Positions 1 through 11,689 are shown, numbered from the stretch's first letter. The stretch is DNA of 64,000 nucleotides from Cyrtodaria siliqua (GCA_037043455.1 JAWPHD010000008.1:699501-763500), one strand, 5' to 3'. A program made the numbers and translations. Notes: generated by a model from the sequence alone, not told the origin.

Positions 1-654
1 CTTGCTGAAAATATCTATTTCATTTCATTTTCCGATGAATTACTAGCTATTGTTAGATTCTCAAAGTTGGGCTCAAAAACATTCAGACGTATCAAAACCT
101 TTATGAAAACATGAACATGTCCCATTCTTGTCATTTAGAACAAAATTAAAGGAGATAATATAGGTCATTTTAAAAAATAAAAAAGAACCGTAAAAGAGAG
201 TTATTTTTAAATGTTTATGCGCAAGAATGTTCCTACCGTTGGTTTGCAAGGGATATAACTGTTTATTGAAACAAATATAGTGTAACGTGTATTTAGTATC
301 ATATTTTCTTTTTATAAAATTCGTCTTTGTATTTCCCCTCTTTTCTATTATCTAAACGTTTCCACAGGTAAACAGAAAGTGTTTCCTATCTTGTCAAAAT
401 GTCAATAAAATATTATATAGTTTTGACGGATTGATTGGCAGACGGAAATCTTGGGTCGTTTTTATTCTCGCGCCTTCCCGGTTTTCTACATAACTTGATT
501 TGTTTTGCAAATTTGTACTAGTATTAATAATTATTTAAATCGTTCGAAGCAAAAACAAATATATACATATTTATTTTTTTGGCATTTTACTAATTGATAA
601 TTATATTGTTTTTACGGCTAAGGAAGATTAACATAGATACATTGAAGAAATTGA

Positions 655-940
655 AGACGCGTAATACATAGAATCTGGTCTCAGCGAGTTGGCTTATCTA
701 AACACCGAGATGGGCGTAACCCAACAAGGTGTTTATAATAAATAACCAACGAGCTGAGACAGACTCTTCTTTTTTGTAGCATGGTGCACTTAGTAACACT
801 GTGACGTCATAGTGACCGTACTCTAAATTCCAATATCCGGTAACTGTAGTACGGTTTAGCCACGCCCCTTTAGTTACTCCAGATTAAACGATTTAATGCT
901 CTGCATTCATCAAAGGAAATGTCACCGACCATGCTCCAAT
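655..940. other. Arm A-specific insertion with imperfect hairpin (678-760)
   Basis: This stretch has no counterpart in arm B: sequence before about 655 and after about 940 is contiguous there. It holds an imperfect stem-loop, with GTCTCAGCGAGTTGG at 678 pairing with CCAACGAGCTGAGAC ending at 760 (two mismatches) and an inner AAACACC/GGTGTTT stem. A TGACGTCA (CRE-like) octamer lies at 802-809. It sits directly upstream of the exon with the ATG of peptide gene A, so it is probably a small non-autonomous insertion in that gene's 5' intron or promoter region. Confidence 0.55.
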
Positions 941-1008
941 ACTGATATAATCGAACTATATGTGGGCATGTTTAAGCCAATATTTCACTTTAAATATAAT
1001 ATTTATAT

Positions 1009-1021
1009 ATTTCTATTTCAG
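1009..1021 (+). other. 3' splice site of peptide gene A
   Basis: A pyrimidine-rich ATTTCTATTTCAG lies two bases before the ATG of copy A. The same motif lies just before the ATG of copy B, at about 57,542-57,553 on the minus strand. This implies a 5' UTR intron in both genes. Confidence 0.6.
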
Positions 1022-1022
1022 C

Positions 1023-1238
1023 ATGGCGCTGAATAAAACTGTCCTCGTTATGTTTGTTGCTGTGATGTTGGTAGTCTCCATGACTGACGCAGCATCGCGC
1101 ACAAGACGACACGTTAGGAATAGAATTCGCCATACGCTTCAGGCTGCAGTCGATGGAAGAGAGAAGAGGGACTTATTACGAGAAAATGCCAGGGAGTCCT
1201 TAATTAAACTACAGGAGTTTGAAGAAATGGACACATAA
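1023..1238 (+). CDS. Small secreted cationic peptide precursor, copy A
   Basis: This is a 71-residue precursor. Residues 1-23 are a signal peptide: MALNK, a long hydrophobic core, then cleavage near TDA/A. A basic, cysteine-free segment follows (about residues 25-45), containing RTRR at 26-29 and ending in Gly45. REKR at 46-49 is a second furin-type R-x-K/R-R site. The tail (50-71) is acidic and leucine-containing. The layout of signal, cationic core, dibasic site and acidic propiece matches linear antimicrobial precursors such as mussel myticalins, but I recognise no specific family. I chose ATG 1023 over an upstream in-frame ATG at 960 because a polypyrimidine-rich TTTCTATTTCAG acceptor ends at 1021, and both acceptor and ATG are conserved in copy B. 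A 5' non-coding exon upstream is likely. There is a poly(A) signal at 1324. Alternative: a peptide hormone or toxin-like precursor. Function is inference. Confidence 0.75.
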   Translation: MALNKTVLVMFVAVMLVVSMTDAASRTRRHVRNRIRHTLQAAVDGREKRDLLRENARESLIKLQEFEEMDT

Positions 1239-1323
1239 AAACTGAACATTCGTATACTGTTGTTTTGAAGAATATAAAGAAAATATGTATAACACGTAAA
1301 TAACTACAGTACTTCGGCTGATA

Positions 1324-1329
1324 AATAAA
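1324..1329 (+). terminator. Poly(A) signal of peptide gene A
   Basis: AATAAA lies about 85 bases after the stop codon. In copy B the aligned position reads AATAAG, but an AATAAA overlaps the stop codon there. Confidence 0.45.
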
Positions 1330-1409
1330 TAAGGAATCTTACATAACATACATGTATTTGCATTTGTAAATGTATGAAACAGTTGACTTGTTTATATTTA
1401 ACGTGGCTT

Positions 1410-1720
1410 AAGAGTGAGGTTATATGCACCCTAGAACCTGGTTTAAACCCCCAGTGGCCTTTTTTGCCACTGACCGTTCCAAGGCGGTAGCCCTATCGTC
1501 AACCCTTTTGTGTTTGTGATATCTTATTTGGTATTTTATTCATCTTTAAATTTGTTCTTTGTTTCTGTGTGTGTATCTATATTGCTATCAAGTTATTGCA
1601 AATTGGTTTTGTGTTTGTGATATCTTATTGGTCTTTTATTCATCTTTAAATTTGTTCTTTGTTTCTGTGTGTGTATCTATATTGCTATCAAGTTATTGCA
1701 AATTGGTAAGCCCCGACTAA
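1410..1720 (+). mobile_element. TE 3'-end fragment with 101-bp tandem duplication
   Basis: The block starting with GCACCCTAGAACC and containing CCACTGACCGTTCCAAGGCGG recurs at 42,355-42,430, where it follows a retroelement-like coding relic. From about 1506 a 101-bp unit (TTTTGTGTTTGTGATATC to GCAAATTGG) is present twice in tandem. No coding capacity is visible. It is probably the 3' non-coding end of a retroelement, inserted just downstream of peptide gene A. Confidence 0.5.
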
Positions 1721-2295
1721 AAATTAATACTGTAATGTTATTACTTACTGGTCATTTCGGATTGTCGGTACTAGTGGACATGAGAGGTGTTCCAAATTGA
1801 ATTAACACTCATGAACAGACTCAATAAAACCGACTCTAATATTTTTCTCTCTTGCTTCTGCATGTTGTTCCAAGTGATCCCCTTTTCAGTATTTAATATA
1901 TTCACGTGCTATTGGATTACGCCAGCATAAAACGTGTTTAAACTAACAATGTTCTCCAAGTATTAAATAAAAAAAGATGTTTCCGGATATTAATTGTGTC
2001 GTCTTTCATTGTGTGAAGTTTCATTGATGTACATGTATCATCACTAGTTTTGAAATTATGCTCCGGACAAAAATCAATAGTATAAAATTACAAAGGACAA
2101 TAACTCTTATATGAATGAGACATAGTTACTGTTCTTGCACTCTGTACTTCCTCTCTCTGCCCTCTATCATTTCTTGAAATTGCATTGCAGTCCCATTAGT
2201 AGATTTGAAGTTATGCTCCGGAAAAAACTTGTAAGTGTAAAATTCATTGCAGTCCCATCAGTAGTTTTGAAGTTATGCTCAGGACAAACATTGTA
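1721..2295. other. Intergenic, no gene seen
   Basis: A short CATGAACAGACTC motif near 1811 is related to the repeat at 43,130 and 47,690. A phrase TTTTGAAGTTATGCTC recurs three times (about 2050-2280), suggesting a degenerate tandem repeat. Nothing coding is seen. Confidence 0.4.
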
Positions 2296-2745
2296 ATTAT
2301 TGGAGAGCACTGTAATAACAACACATCAAAATATTTTTTAAACTTTAATAGATTTGGCAAATATTGGTCGTGGCATGGATTGAAAAACAAGCCCCAAGCA
2401 TGGTTTTAACAATTGGGCTGCCGGTAAGCACAAAAGACTATTATGGCAAGCCCTTACAGTAGAAAGCATTACACAATGTAAGCAATAAAGAAGATTGAAT
2501 ATTACACTATTAAGGACATAAATACATGTGCACCAAATTAAATGTTCATTATGAAAGCAACTTTTCTGATAAGCATTTAAGCAAGTGTTGAAAGCACGGT
2601 TGATATTCAAGCATAATTACAAGTGCACCGAATTCAATCAATTCAAATGTTTTTTATCAATTGGTACGAACAGCAAATTTGTATATAATTTATGTTTAGA
2701 TTATAATTCAATCTATACAGGAGCTGAATAAATTTAAACTGAGAC
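2296..2745. repeat. Direct repeat copy 1 (about 450 bp)
   Basis: This is nearly the same sequence as 3248-3715, in the same orientation, starting TTATTGGAGAGCACTGTAAT and ending around CTTATATGTCCTTCC. Small open frames on the minus strand are repeat-borne and differ between copies, so they are not genes. Confidence 0.8.
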
Positions 2746-3089
2746 TTATATGTCCTTCCTTTCACACCTTTGCTTTCCGCCGATAATTAAACACTACAAC
2801 ATTTAAACACATCAACTAGGTGTAATCCAAAACTTCCAGCAAGTATGTAAATGTCCTTAATGTCCATGCCACACCAGTAATGGTTGACTACGTAAGTGGG
2901 TCCAGAGGAAGACATCAACTGAAAATATATAACTCAGAGAAAGCAACATGATCTTGCAACATAAAATACTATCTTTTGAATATAAGTATTGACAAATAAT
3001 GAAATGTCTTAAATGAACTTTTTGTACTTATACAACTTCATAACACTATTATCGATTTCAATCAATGATCCTGTGGGCTGGGAGGGAGG

Positions 3090-3257
3090 GAATTTAAATT
3101 GTTAACATTAAGCTAAAGCACATTACCTCGTGTAAATCCAACATGCCGGTGTAGATGTACGAACACTGCACCGTGAAATTTACTCCATAAGTTCAAAACG
3201 CTAATTTTGTGTCCTCCAATAACTGTTGACTATAAAAGATATTATAGTCAGTATTAT
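3090..3257. repeat. Dispersed repeat, first of two copies
   Basis: The block from GAATTTAAATTGTTAACATT to TTATAGTCAGTATTA recurs nearly unchanged at about 8666-8832 in the same orientation. It abuts the 450-bp direct repeat at 3248. Confidence 0.75.
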
Positions 3258-3715
3258 TGGAGAGCACTGTAATAACAACACATCACAATAGTTTTTAAAC
3301 TTTAATAGATTTGGCAAATATTGGGCGTAGCATGGATTGAAAAACAAGCCCCAAGCATGGGGTTTAACAATTGGGCTGCCGGTAAGCACAAAAGACCATT
3401 ATGGAAAGCCCTTACAGTAGAAAGCATTAAGCAATAAAGCAGATTGAATATTACACTATTAAGGACATAAATTCATGTTCACCAAATTAAATGTTCATTA
3501 TGAAAGCAACTTTTCTGATAAGCATTTAAGCAGGTGTTGAAAGCACGGTTGATATTCAAGCATAATTACAAGTGCACCGAATTCAATCAATTCATATGTT
3601 TTTTATCAATTCGTACGGACAGCAAATTTGTATATAATTTATGTTTAGATTACAATTCAGTCTCTGGGTATACAGGAGCTGAATAAATTTAAACTGAAAC
3701 TTATATGTCCTTCCT
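3248..3715. repeat. Direct repeat copy 2 (about 450 bp)
   Basis: This is the second copy of 2296-2745 with small indels, for example a missing 13-base piece in the AAGCATTA region. Confidence 0.8.
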
Positions 3716-3944
3716 TTCACACCTTCGCTGCCCGCCATATGGATGGGCGCCCGGACACACCAAGTCATAGAGTAGAGTGTCCAGGCGCCTACCACCGCCG
3801 AAAATAGGGGAAACATTTTTTGGCAGCTGCGAAGAGTGTGTATCAAAAACAAAATATCCGAATGCCACGCCCAAAACAGAAACGGTGCCAAAATGTATCT
3901 ATTTCCACATCACTGCCTACTTTAAATGAAACATTAAAATCCAG

Positions 3945-4135
3945 CCGCTAACTGGTTAAGAAACAAGTTGTTCCCCACATTTGATAAATGAACACCATCC
4001 TGTTAAAGACAGGAATCATCAGGCGGAATGTTTGGGTGTGCTAACTGGTTTAAGAAACAAGGTGTTCCCCGCAGTTAATTATGAACACCATCCTGTTCAA
4101 GACAGGTATCATTAGCCTGAATGTCTGGGTGTAGC
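3945..4135 (+). repeat. Tandem duplication, about 92-bp unit x2
   Basis: The unit CTAACTGGTTTAAGAAACAA to GAATGTTTGGGTGT occurs twice with several differences. Each unit carries the near-palindrome CCTGTTnAAGACAGG. No coding signal is seen. Confidence 0.65.
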
Positions 4136-4139
4136 AAAA

Positions 4140-7100
4140 AAAGGCCCCCAATATCTATTATCGCCTTAGCAGCACAACTGTTTAGCCGCGTTCTGGACCT
4201 TGTCCTTGCTAAAGGATTGATATAGTAACGCCATGAAAGCCTAGGAAGTATTTAAGAAAAAACAACGACCACATCTAAAAACCTTTAATGGGTATTTCCC
4301 TCAACCATTTCTCCACGACCACATGAGTTGATGCATCAGACATCGGCAAAATAAATAAATGTCAGGAAATTATCAAGTATGTAAAAGTTGGAGGATTATT
4401 TAACTGTAATGTGTGTCTCGAAAAACAAACTGACTGTTAAACGTGCCTAAATTAGCATCAGGAGTATCGATCTTAAGCGGTTAAATAATATGAAGTGTAA
4501 CATGTACATGATACTCAGATGCAGACTTCGAACTCTGAATGATTTCTGATAAAGCATGTATCTTTCCTACTGTATTGCGTGCCATGGTTATTTTCATTTC
4601 AGACAGCAAACAACTGATATACATTTGTTTGTGTACAATATGCACATTTTCCTAAGTGTATTAACTTTTGTCTCCTGGATAATCAGGTTTATTTCTATTG
4701 TATACATGACTTTAACTGCATTTTTACCTTTGACCTACGATCGATTTTAGACTTGTGTAAACAATCATCATCAAGTAATTGATGAACAGTAAGTCAATCA
4801 ATCGGTACATGATTGTTTACAGGCTACAAGCTCAATTTATGTCGGTGCTCCACTGTTTTATCAGCCACAATAGAAATACCAAGTACTTGATTAACGATCT
4901 ACAACTATCTACAGGCTAAACCATCTTACACTCCGACAACACTACACGAAGAACATGTATCCTTTTCAAGTGAACTAGCCCGCATTAAAAAGGTTAGCCA
5001 CACAACTGTGTAAACTCCCTTTAACTAATACATAAAGATATCATCGTGATGCTGACAATTGGAATGACATTTATCTCATGTATCACCTTCTTGTATGACA
5101 ACCTAAGATGAAGTTGGTGACTTGGAGGAAATGTGTTATTATATTACAATTTGCAACCTGCCCAGGATCTATTGTGCATATACCTTTTGGACGCCGTGTT
5201 GGTTATATAACTTTGACTATGACTTTTGACTATAAACCCCAGAGCTACACACACACACACGCACACACTGCATTGTGGAACCTTGCAGAGAAGTTGTTAT
5301 TTTGAATAGACACAGCACAGAAGTGGTTTTATAATTTAGTGACCATGCACATAACTGGTTTAAAGTACAGTGTATTGACTAGGGACAAGCCGAAAAGGAA
5401 CAGATAACTAAATTTCAATGAACCCTGGCAAAAATACCTGGTGCAGGATAAATAAAACATGAACCTGGTACATGATATTTGAAACCTCATCGATCTAATG
5501 GATTGGCCCAACAATAAACCAATGATCAAATGGAATAGCCTTATAATGAGGCATTATGATAAGTATGTAACTATTTGCCATGTCTTGAATATGTACACCA
5601 CTGATAAAGCACTGCTAAAGCACTTTCGATGCATTAAATATGATTGTATTAAACATTAAAGGGATATATTTCCAAACTCTACACGACATAGTTTCGAAAT
5701 TCACAAAGCTGCTTTGAGGTGTAGGTTTATCTTGTATAACAAGTGAAAAGTGGAACTTTACATACAATACCAACACAGGAGGACTCTATGACCTGTTCCA
5801 CACATTGCATCCGATACCTACATAGAAACTTTTGACTGGTGTTAAGTCAACTTGATGGTTACACGAACTGAAAAATAAGGCAAAATGTCCTTAAGATTGA
5901 AACAAAATAAGCCTTGAAAGATGTGATAGAGATCCAATTAAAATTAGGCAGCAACAGCAACAGCATTAGTATAAAACCACAGCCACTGTAATGAAAACAT
6001 TATTGTACGCAAACTGAATAAATGTCAAGTTGATCGCTAGAATGTTTTATAAACAGCTAGGAAGTTTAAAATGGTCTCCAAGTAATCATTATCCTGTTTG
6101 TAATCAGCGTTGTTTAAGCTTCTGCTGCTATTATTTAACTCCAAGGCTGTTCGTGTAATTGTGTTTTATGATGCTACCCATGTAATTGGAGTGTTTAGGC
6201 AATATGTTTTCTTACATCTCACCAGTTGTTGATTTCCACTAATTTCACCTTGCTGCTGTTGGCTGTAAGTTGTTGGTCTGCCAATGGAGGCAATGAATAT
6301 TCATGACCCAGAGCGGTAGGTGACGTCATACCGTCCGAGCGTGCGTCTAAGATAGTGCGGAAGTATTGTGTCGGATATGGCATTATTTTAACTTGAATTA
6401 ATACTGTTTAACAGTTAAAAATTATTCATGCCTCAATTGTACTTGCCTTTCTTTTAAATTACTAGTTTTTAAACTTTCTAGTCTGAACTGTTTGCAGTAA
6501 CAATGTGTAACAAAAAGGAAAGGTATGAAACAATCTACAGCCATACATCACTTACCCACATCTCCAATGAAAATGCAATTTGCATTTGCAGACTCCTGGT
6601 GTAAAATATGATATTTGGAGATTTTTGCATTATACAACAACAGCAGGAAGTGGTGTAAAACATCATACCATAAAAAACATATCTAGCCAATCATTTATGC
6701 TTTTTTTATATATTTTTTTTCTTTATGATATTATTAGTATTATATATGTCCCAACTGACTAACCCACTGACTTTAAACCCATAATAAAGTGTATAAATAC
6801 TAGTCCTGTTTCATTAGGCAGTGCAACATCTGTTCCTCTAGCTGCCTAACATCCTTTTACGGCCTCTTCAGCAATCAAACGAGCCACTCAACGATCTGTG
6901 ACATAACTGACTTGCTGAACGATATGTCTTTACACCGGGAGACAGTACATGCAACCGCTGATTTTTCCCGGCAGAGCTGGCTCGCACCATCGAACTTGCT
7001 CGCTTTCCACGACGCATTATCCAGAGTGAATATGAAAACAAAATCAACGTACATTGTATAAACTGAGAAAATAAAATCCTATTCGAAATATTAATACCAA

Positions 7101-7300
7101 CTTACTGGAATAATTTTTTTTTATTTTTATTATTTTTTTATTTTTTATATATTTATAATTATTACGATTATTATTATATATTTATATTTATTCATCATTG
7201 TTATTATCCCACTATCATTATAAAATTATTTATTTATTTGTTCAACCTCAGTGAAAATTCACCCAGACGCATTAAGCTATGCCCTAAACATTTTCAGTTA
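4140..7300. other. Intergenic, no supported gene
   Basis: Only short unrelated open frames (up to 66 codons) with no recognisable motif occur here. A CRE-like TGACGTCA lies at 6321-6328 inside a locally GC-richer patch (6300-6370). A strongly A/T simple tract lies at about 7105-7230. I see no splice-flanked coding exon that I can defend. Confidence 0.4.
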
Positions 7301-7304
7301 GAAT

Positions 7305-7840
7305 GCCGGGGCGAATCCAGGATTTCAGCTTAGTGGGGGCGTAAGATTTTGGTAAATTTTCGGGTCCGTCTATAGCCCGTACGGTTGCGGTAGTGCATTG
7401 ATAGGGTAAAACAGTCCGTTTTCAAACAAAAGGATTTAGCGATGTGTTAATTAAACCACTCATTAGCCATTATGCGTCGAGCGAGCGAAGCGAGAGATAA
7501 CTTTTTTTATACTGAGGGCGTGACGAAATTGCTTGATATTTTATCTGCAGTGACATGGACATACATGTATGAATAAAAAAGGGGCGTTCTCAAACAAAAG
7601 GATTTAACAATGTGATAATTAAACCACTCATTAGCCATTATGCGTCGAGCGAGCGAAGCGAGCAAGAACATTTTTTACACTGAGGGTGTGCATCGTAATT
7701 GTTTGATATTTTATCTACAGTAACATGGAGTTACATCCTTTGATATTTTATCTACAGTAACATGGACATACATGTATGATCCGGAATTGTTAGGGGGCGC
7801 GCACCGGGTGAGCCCCCCCCCCCATCACATATCCGCTAGT
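7305..7840. mobile_element. Non-autonomous TE with internal tandem repeat
   Basis: The left end (GGGGCGAATCCAGGATTT) resembles the start of the MITE candidate at 18,240. Internally, a roughly 190-bp unit containing CATTAGCCATTATGCGTCGA and the short GCGAGCGAAGCGAG run is present twice (about 7390-7570 and 7590-7785). It ends in a GC-rich piece with a C run at about 7814. No coding potential is seen. Confidence 0.45.
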
Positions 7841-7850
7841 GGAATGTACC

Positions 7851-8665
7851 TAACCGCATTATTCTTGAAACACACTCAAATACCACTCATTATCAACTAC
7901 GAACATAAATGCAGTATAAGCTGTATAAGTATAAGCTTATAAGTATAAGCAGTATAAGCTGTAGCCAGTACGCAAAATGTTGTTGGGCAGTAAACGGAGT
8001 TACAGCCGCTGGTAGATAATAGTTGCATTATTACACGTTAAACCTGCGACAGGCTGAGCAGTGAATTCGAAAGTAGAGGGACATTCCACTTTGGAATTGA
8101 GGGTAGCAGGTGGAGTAGTTTCGCCTAAAACCTCGCTAAACGAACGCTTTAAAAAACAAACAAAGCAAAAAACGAAGTTATTAACGTTTAGACTCCATTT
8201 AAATTCGACAACGATGACGCCACACATAAACCACGCAATATGAGAGTAATATAAATCAACGTTTACCTACTCCCTTGCATGACGTCATTCATAAACCACG
8301 CAGCATATTTAGTGCAAAACTATTCGCGTGGGAAACCCCACATTTCGGGAATATTAATTAAATAATTTACGAGAACGTTGTTATTTATTTATAGTTATAT
8401 CAATTAGCAAAGGAATCTCACAGAATAGAAACAAAGAAAGAGACGAAATAAAGCTTACGTTAATTGAAAGAAAAATTGTTCTGATGAGAATCAAAATGGC
8501 CGAGCAAGTAGGCCTAAGGTGAAATAGGAGACTTTATTTACATCGAGCAACAACGTATACACTGTATGACTAAAATGAAACGAATACAACCTAATCGAAG
8601 ATAAAATCATGAGCAACAGGTATATGACAAAAAGAATTGATAGATCATGCGAGTATGATTTCAAT
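7851..8665. other. Intergenic, no supported gene
   Basis: A small imperfect repeat of GTATAAGC occurs at 7915-7960 and a TGACGTCA octamer at 8280-8287. A 75-codon minus-strand frame (8000-8227) has no recognisable domain, and its plus-strand overlap is equally open. I do not call a gene. Confidence 0.35.
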
Positions 8666-8832
8666 GAATTTAAATTGTTAACATTAAGATAAAGCACATT
8701 ACCTCGTGTAATTCCAACATGTCGGTGTAGATGTACGAACACTGTACCGTGAAATTTACTCCTTAAGTTCAAAACGCTAATTTTGTGTCCTCCAATAACC
8801 GTTGACTTTAACAGATATTATAGTCAGTATTA
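8666..8832. repeat. Dispersed repeat, second of two copies
   Basis: This is a copy of 3090-3257 in the same orientation with a few substitutions. Confidence 0.75.
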
Positions 8833-8864
8833 TAAAATAACAAAGGGCAATAAGTTATATTTAT

Positions 8865-9320
8865 AAAATACTTTTTCGAGTATATGCGATTTGTACTGCT
8901 TCTCGAGGGCCGCAGGTACGCGCGTGCAAGAAGTTTTAGGGCGTTGCAGTTTTCAGTAAATATAACAGCTCGATCCAATCAAGAAATATCATTATCACGC
9001 GACATGAGCATGACCCATGTTTTGATTATTGCAGCCAATCGCCTGTGTATATTATTGGGAAAATCCAATGTCAAGGAGTGCTGTTTTGATAACTGGTAGT
9101 CGTGTTTTACATATTTGATTGACAGGTTGTGTGTAAAATACAAATACGCGCGTGTAAAATTGAGCAGACCATGTTATAACTGCCGAATCTGTCATTTATA
9201 GCACGGCTGAAATATACCGGCATTTATAGCACAGTTTAGGCTCAGACCTTCAGGTTTATGAAATTATATTATAAGCAAGAACAAAGGAAAACCATTAGAA
9301 CTATGGTACAAGTATAGGAT
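8865..9320 (+). repeat. Dispersed repeat, copy 1 (partner 38,040-38,560)
   Basis: Shared blocks include TTTTTCGAGTATATGC, GCAAGAAGTTTTAGGGCGTT, GACCCATGTTTTGATTATTG and GAATCTGYCATTTATAGCAC, in the same order and orientation as at 38 kb. The length, lack of coding and flanking divergence suggest a non-autonomous mobile element. Confidence 0.75.
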
Positions 9321-9468
9321 AGAGCATGAGTTTTGCACGTATACGGGGAGATAATGCACGAGCGTTACTCAAGACTCATGCTCTATTGTACCACAATAAC
9401 TAACATATGCTGTTTATATCCTCGGGTATTACACATTGCATAGTGTGTATTTAGGCTATTGTGGTATA

Positions 9469-10137
9469 ATGTTTTATACTGTATATTGTTTTATACTGTA
9501 TATTGTTGTTATATACTGTATATTGTTTTATATTGTATGTTGTTGTTTTATACTGTATATTTCTTTAAATTGTATACTGTTTTAAACTGTATATTGTTTA
9601 TACTGTATATTGTTTTATACTGTATATTGTTGTTTTATACTGTATATTGTTTTATACTGTATATTGTTTTATACTGTCTGTTGTTGTTTTATACTGTATA
9701 TTGTTTTATACTGTATTTTTTATACTGTATATTGTTGTTTTATACTGTATATTGTTTTATACTGTACATTGTTTTATACTGTATATTGTTGTTGTATACT
9801 GTGTATTGCTTTATATTGTATATTGTTGTATACTTTATATTGTTGTTTTATACTGTATATTGTTTTATACTGTATATTGTTGTTTTATACTGTATATTGT
9901 TTTATACTGTATATTGTTTTATACTGTATATTGTTGTTTTATACTGTATATTGCTTTATATTGTATATTGTTTTATATTGTATATTGTTAATACTGTATA
10001 TTGTTTTATACTGTATATTGTTTTATACTGTATATTGTTTTATACTTTATATTGTTTTATTCTGTATATTGTTTTATACTGTATATAGTTTTATATTGTA
10101 TAATGTTTTATACTGTATATTGTTTTATACTGTATAA
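9469..10137 (+). repeat. 17-bp minisatellite (TTTTATACTGTATATTG)n
   Basis: This is an array of 17-bp units, with some 14- and 20-bp variants created by an extra TTG or lost bases. The unit has no stop codon in any plus-strand frame, so three frames stay open for 100-209 codons and give repetitive Tyr/Cys/Ile/Leu peptides. Because unit lengths are mostly not multiples of three, each unit shifts frame. Those open frames are a by-product and not genes. Confidence 0.9.
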
Positions 10138-10244
10138 AGCATATGCATTTGTGTGTGCCTTCCTCCTACAGTTTCCTAATTTGGTATGCAGCTCTGACAT
10201 GAGGTCGACATGCGTTTGTGGTCGTGTGTTTTTCATCTGATCTT

Positions 10245-10912
10245 TTTAATTGATAAGAAAGATGGCATTTACGTTGATATGGTTAACTTTCCACCTCGTG
10301 CTACCTCATACAGAGCTTATATTACAATCATTACAGGAACATTTCGTCACGCCACAATAAATTTACTTAAGAAGTATAACACCAACCTTAAAGCATTTCT
10401 GAGACAAGCAATGTATGGAGAGGTGATCTATAAAGTTTGGTAGTTTAAAGGGTCTGACGAATTTCCTGACCGCTTTACACAATTATTTAGGAAATTCTTC
10501 AGAGAAGGATACGACCATTTAGTTTTGCAAAATGCTACATGCTGATTGACTGACCCCTGTACAGTCAGTAATTACGCTTCATTTTCCCTCTTATGCAATG
10601 ACTGAACTATCTCGTGGGATTCTAACAAGAGGGGTAGTTGCTTGATACTTTTGTTCGTCAGGTTTTGTAGTCGTACCCGAGATTAGTTTCCTTTGGCTGC
10701 AGCTGCTGGGGTTATTATGTACAATTCTGAATACAGCCTGACGTGTTTCTAATTATGTATTTTGATATATCTTGTCAACAGCAATTAAAAGTATCTTTCG
10801 CTTGTTTCTATGGATGTTAACTTTATTGTTAGAGATTTATTTTCGGTTGGGCGTACTTTTATTTACATTGTCTTGTCAATTTGGGCGTTGATGACAGGAT
10901 AATAGCGAGGTT
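10245..10912 (+). mobile_element. Retroelement-like relic plus first copy of a 523-bp tandem duplication
   Basis: The frame at 10,260-10,440 and its continuation past a stop resemble, position by position, the relic at 41,790-42,010: a short F...F/K..F...GYD..(I/V)LQ pattern followed by a Cys and a DP motif. This suggests the 3' end of one retroelement ORF. A 523-bp unit starts near 10,390 and ends near 10,912. Stops after IYKVW and after ATC show the frame is dead. Confidence 0.45.
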
Positions 10913-11437
10913 AAAAGCATTTCTGAGACAAGCAATGTATGGAGAGGTGATCTATAAAGTTTGGTAGTTTAAAGGGTCTGACGAATTTCCTGACCGCTTT
11001 ACACAATTATTTAGGAAATTCTTCAGAGAAGGATACGACCATTTAGTTTTGCAAAATGCTACATGCTGATTGACTGACCCCTGTACAGTCAGTAATTACG
11101 CTTCATTTTCCCTCTTATGCAATGACTGAACTATCTCGTGGGATTCTAACAAGAGGGGTAGTTGCTTGATACTTTTGTTCGTCAGGTTTTGTAGTCGTAC
11201 CCGAGATTAGTTTCCTTTGGCTGCAGCTGCTGGGGTTATTATGTACAATTCTGAATACAGCCTGACGTGTTTCTAATTATGTATTTTGATATATCTTGTC
11301 AACAGCAATTAAAAGTATCTTTCGCTTGTTTCTATGGATGTTAACTTTATTGTTAGAGATTTATTTTCGGTTGGGCGTACTTTTATTTACATTGTCTTGT
11401 CAATTTGGGCGTTGATGACAGGATAATAGCGAGGTTG
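10913..11437 (+). repeat. 523-bp tandem duplication, second copy
   Basis: From AAAGCATTTCTGAGAC to GATAATAGCGAGGTT the sequence repeats the preceding 523 bp. I found no difference on reading the copies side by side, so the duplication is very recent or is an assembly artefact. Confidence 0.85.
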
Positions 11438-11689
11438 TGTGCGCATTAACTCAATTTAAGCGTAAATTTCACAGAATTCGTGCGAATTCTTCACATTTCT
11501 GTTACAAATACGGCCGTAAATATCACCAATCGAAAATGTGACATATACGCTTGACTTTGACGCTTGATTTTTATTTTTACTTTTTCGTACGAACGTATTT
11601 TTCACAGCCAGCTGACAGGATACAGTTTATCGCTTATACCATACAATTGGTATGTTAACAGTCTAGCGGCAACATTTTTCAAGCAATCT

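Larger units (their letters stand above)
1..1409 (+). repeat. Inverted duplication, arm A (contains peptide gene A)
   Basis: Read on the plus strand, this stretch aligns with the reverse complement of about 57,146-58,827. The match runs from the first base of the window to the end of the shared 3' flank at about 1409, where unrelated TE sequence begins. The similarity covers the upstream flank, the splice acceptor, the coding region and the 3' flank, so the duplicated unit is genomic rather than a retrocopy. Arm A lacks a hairpin MITE present in arm B and has its own insertion at about 655-940. The arm probably continues to the left of the window. Confidence 0.85.

Noticed and set aside
960..1022. 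Upstream in-frame ATG extending peptide A by 21 residues
   Set aside because: A conserved splice acceptor lies between it and ATG 1023; copy B has no equivalent extension and the shorter start gives a clean signal peptide.
9459..10240. Long open frames of 79-209 codons in three plus-strand frames
   Set aside because: They are translations of a 17-bp minisatellite that has no stop codon in any plus frame.
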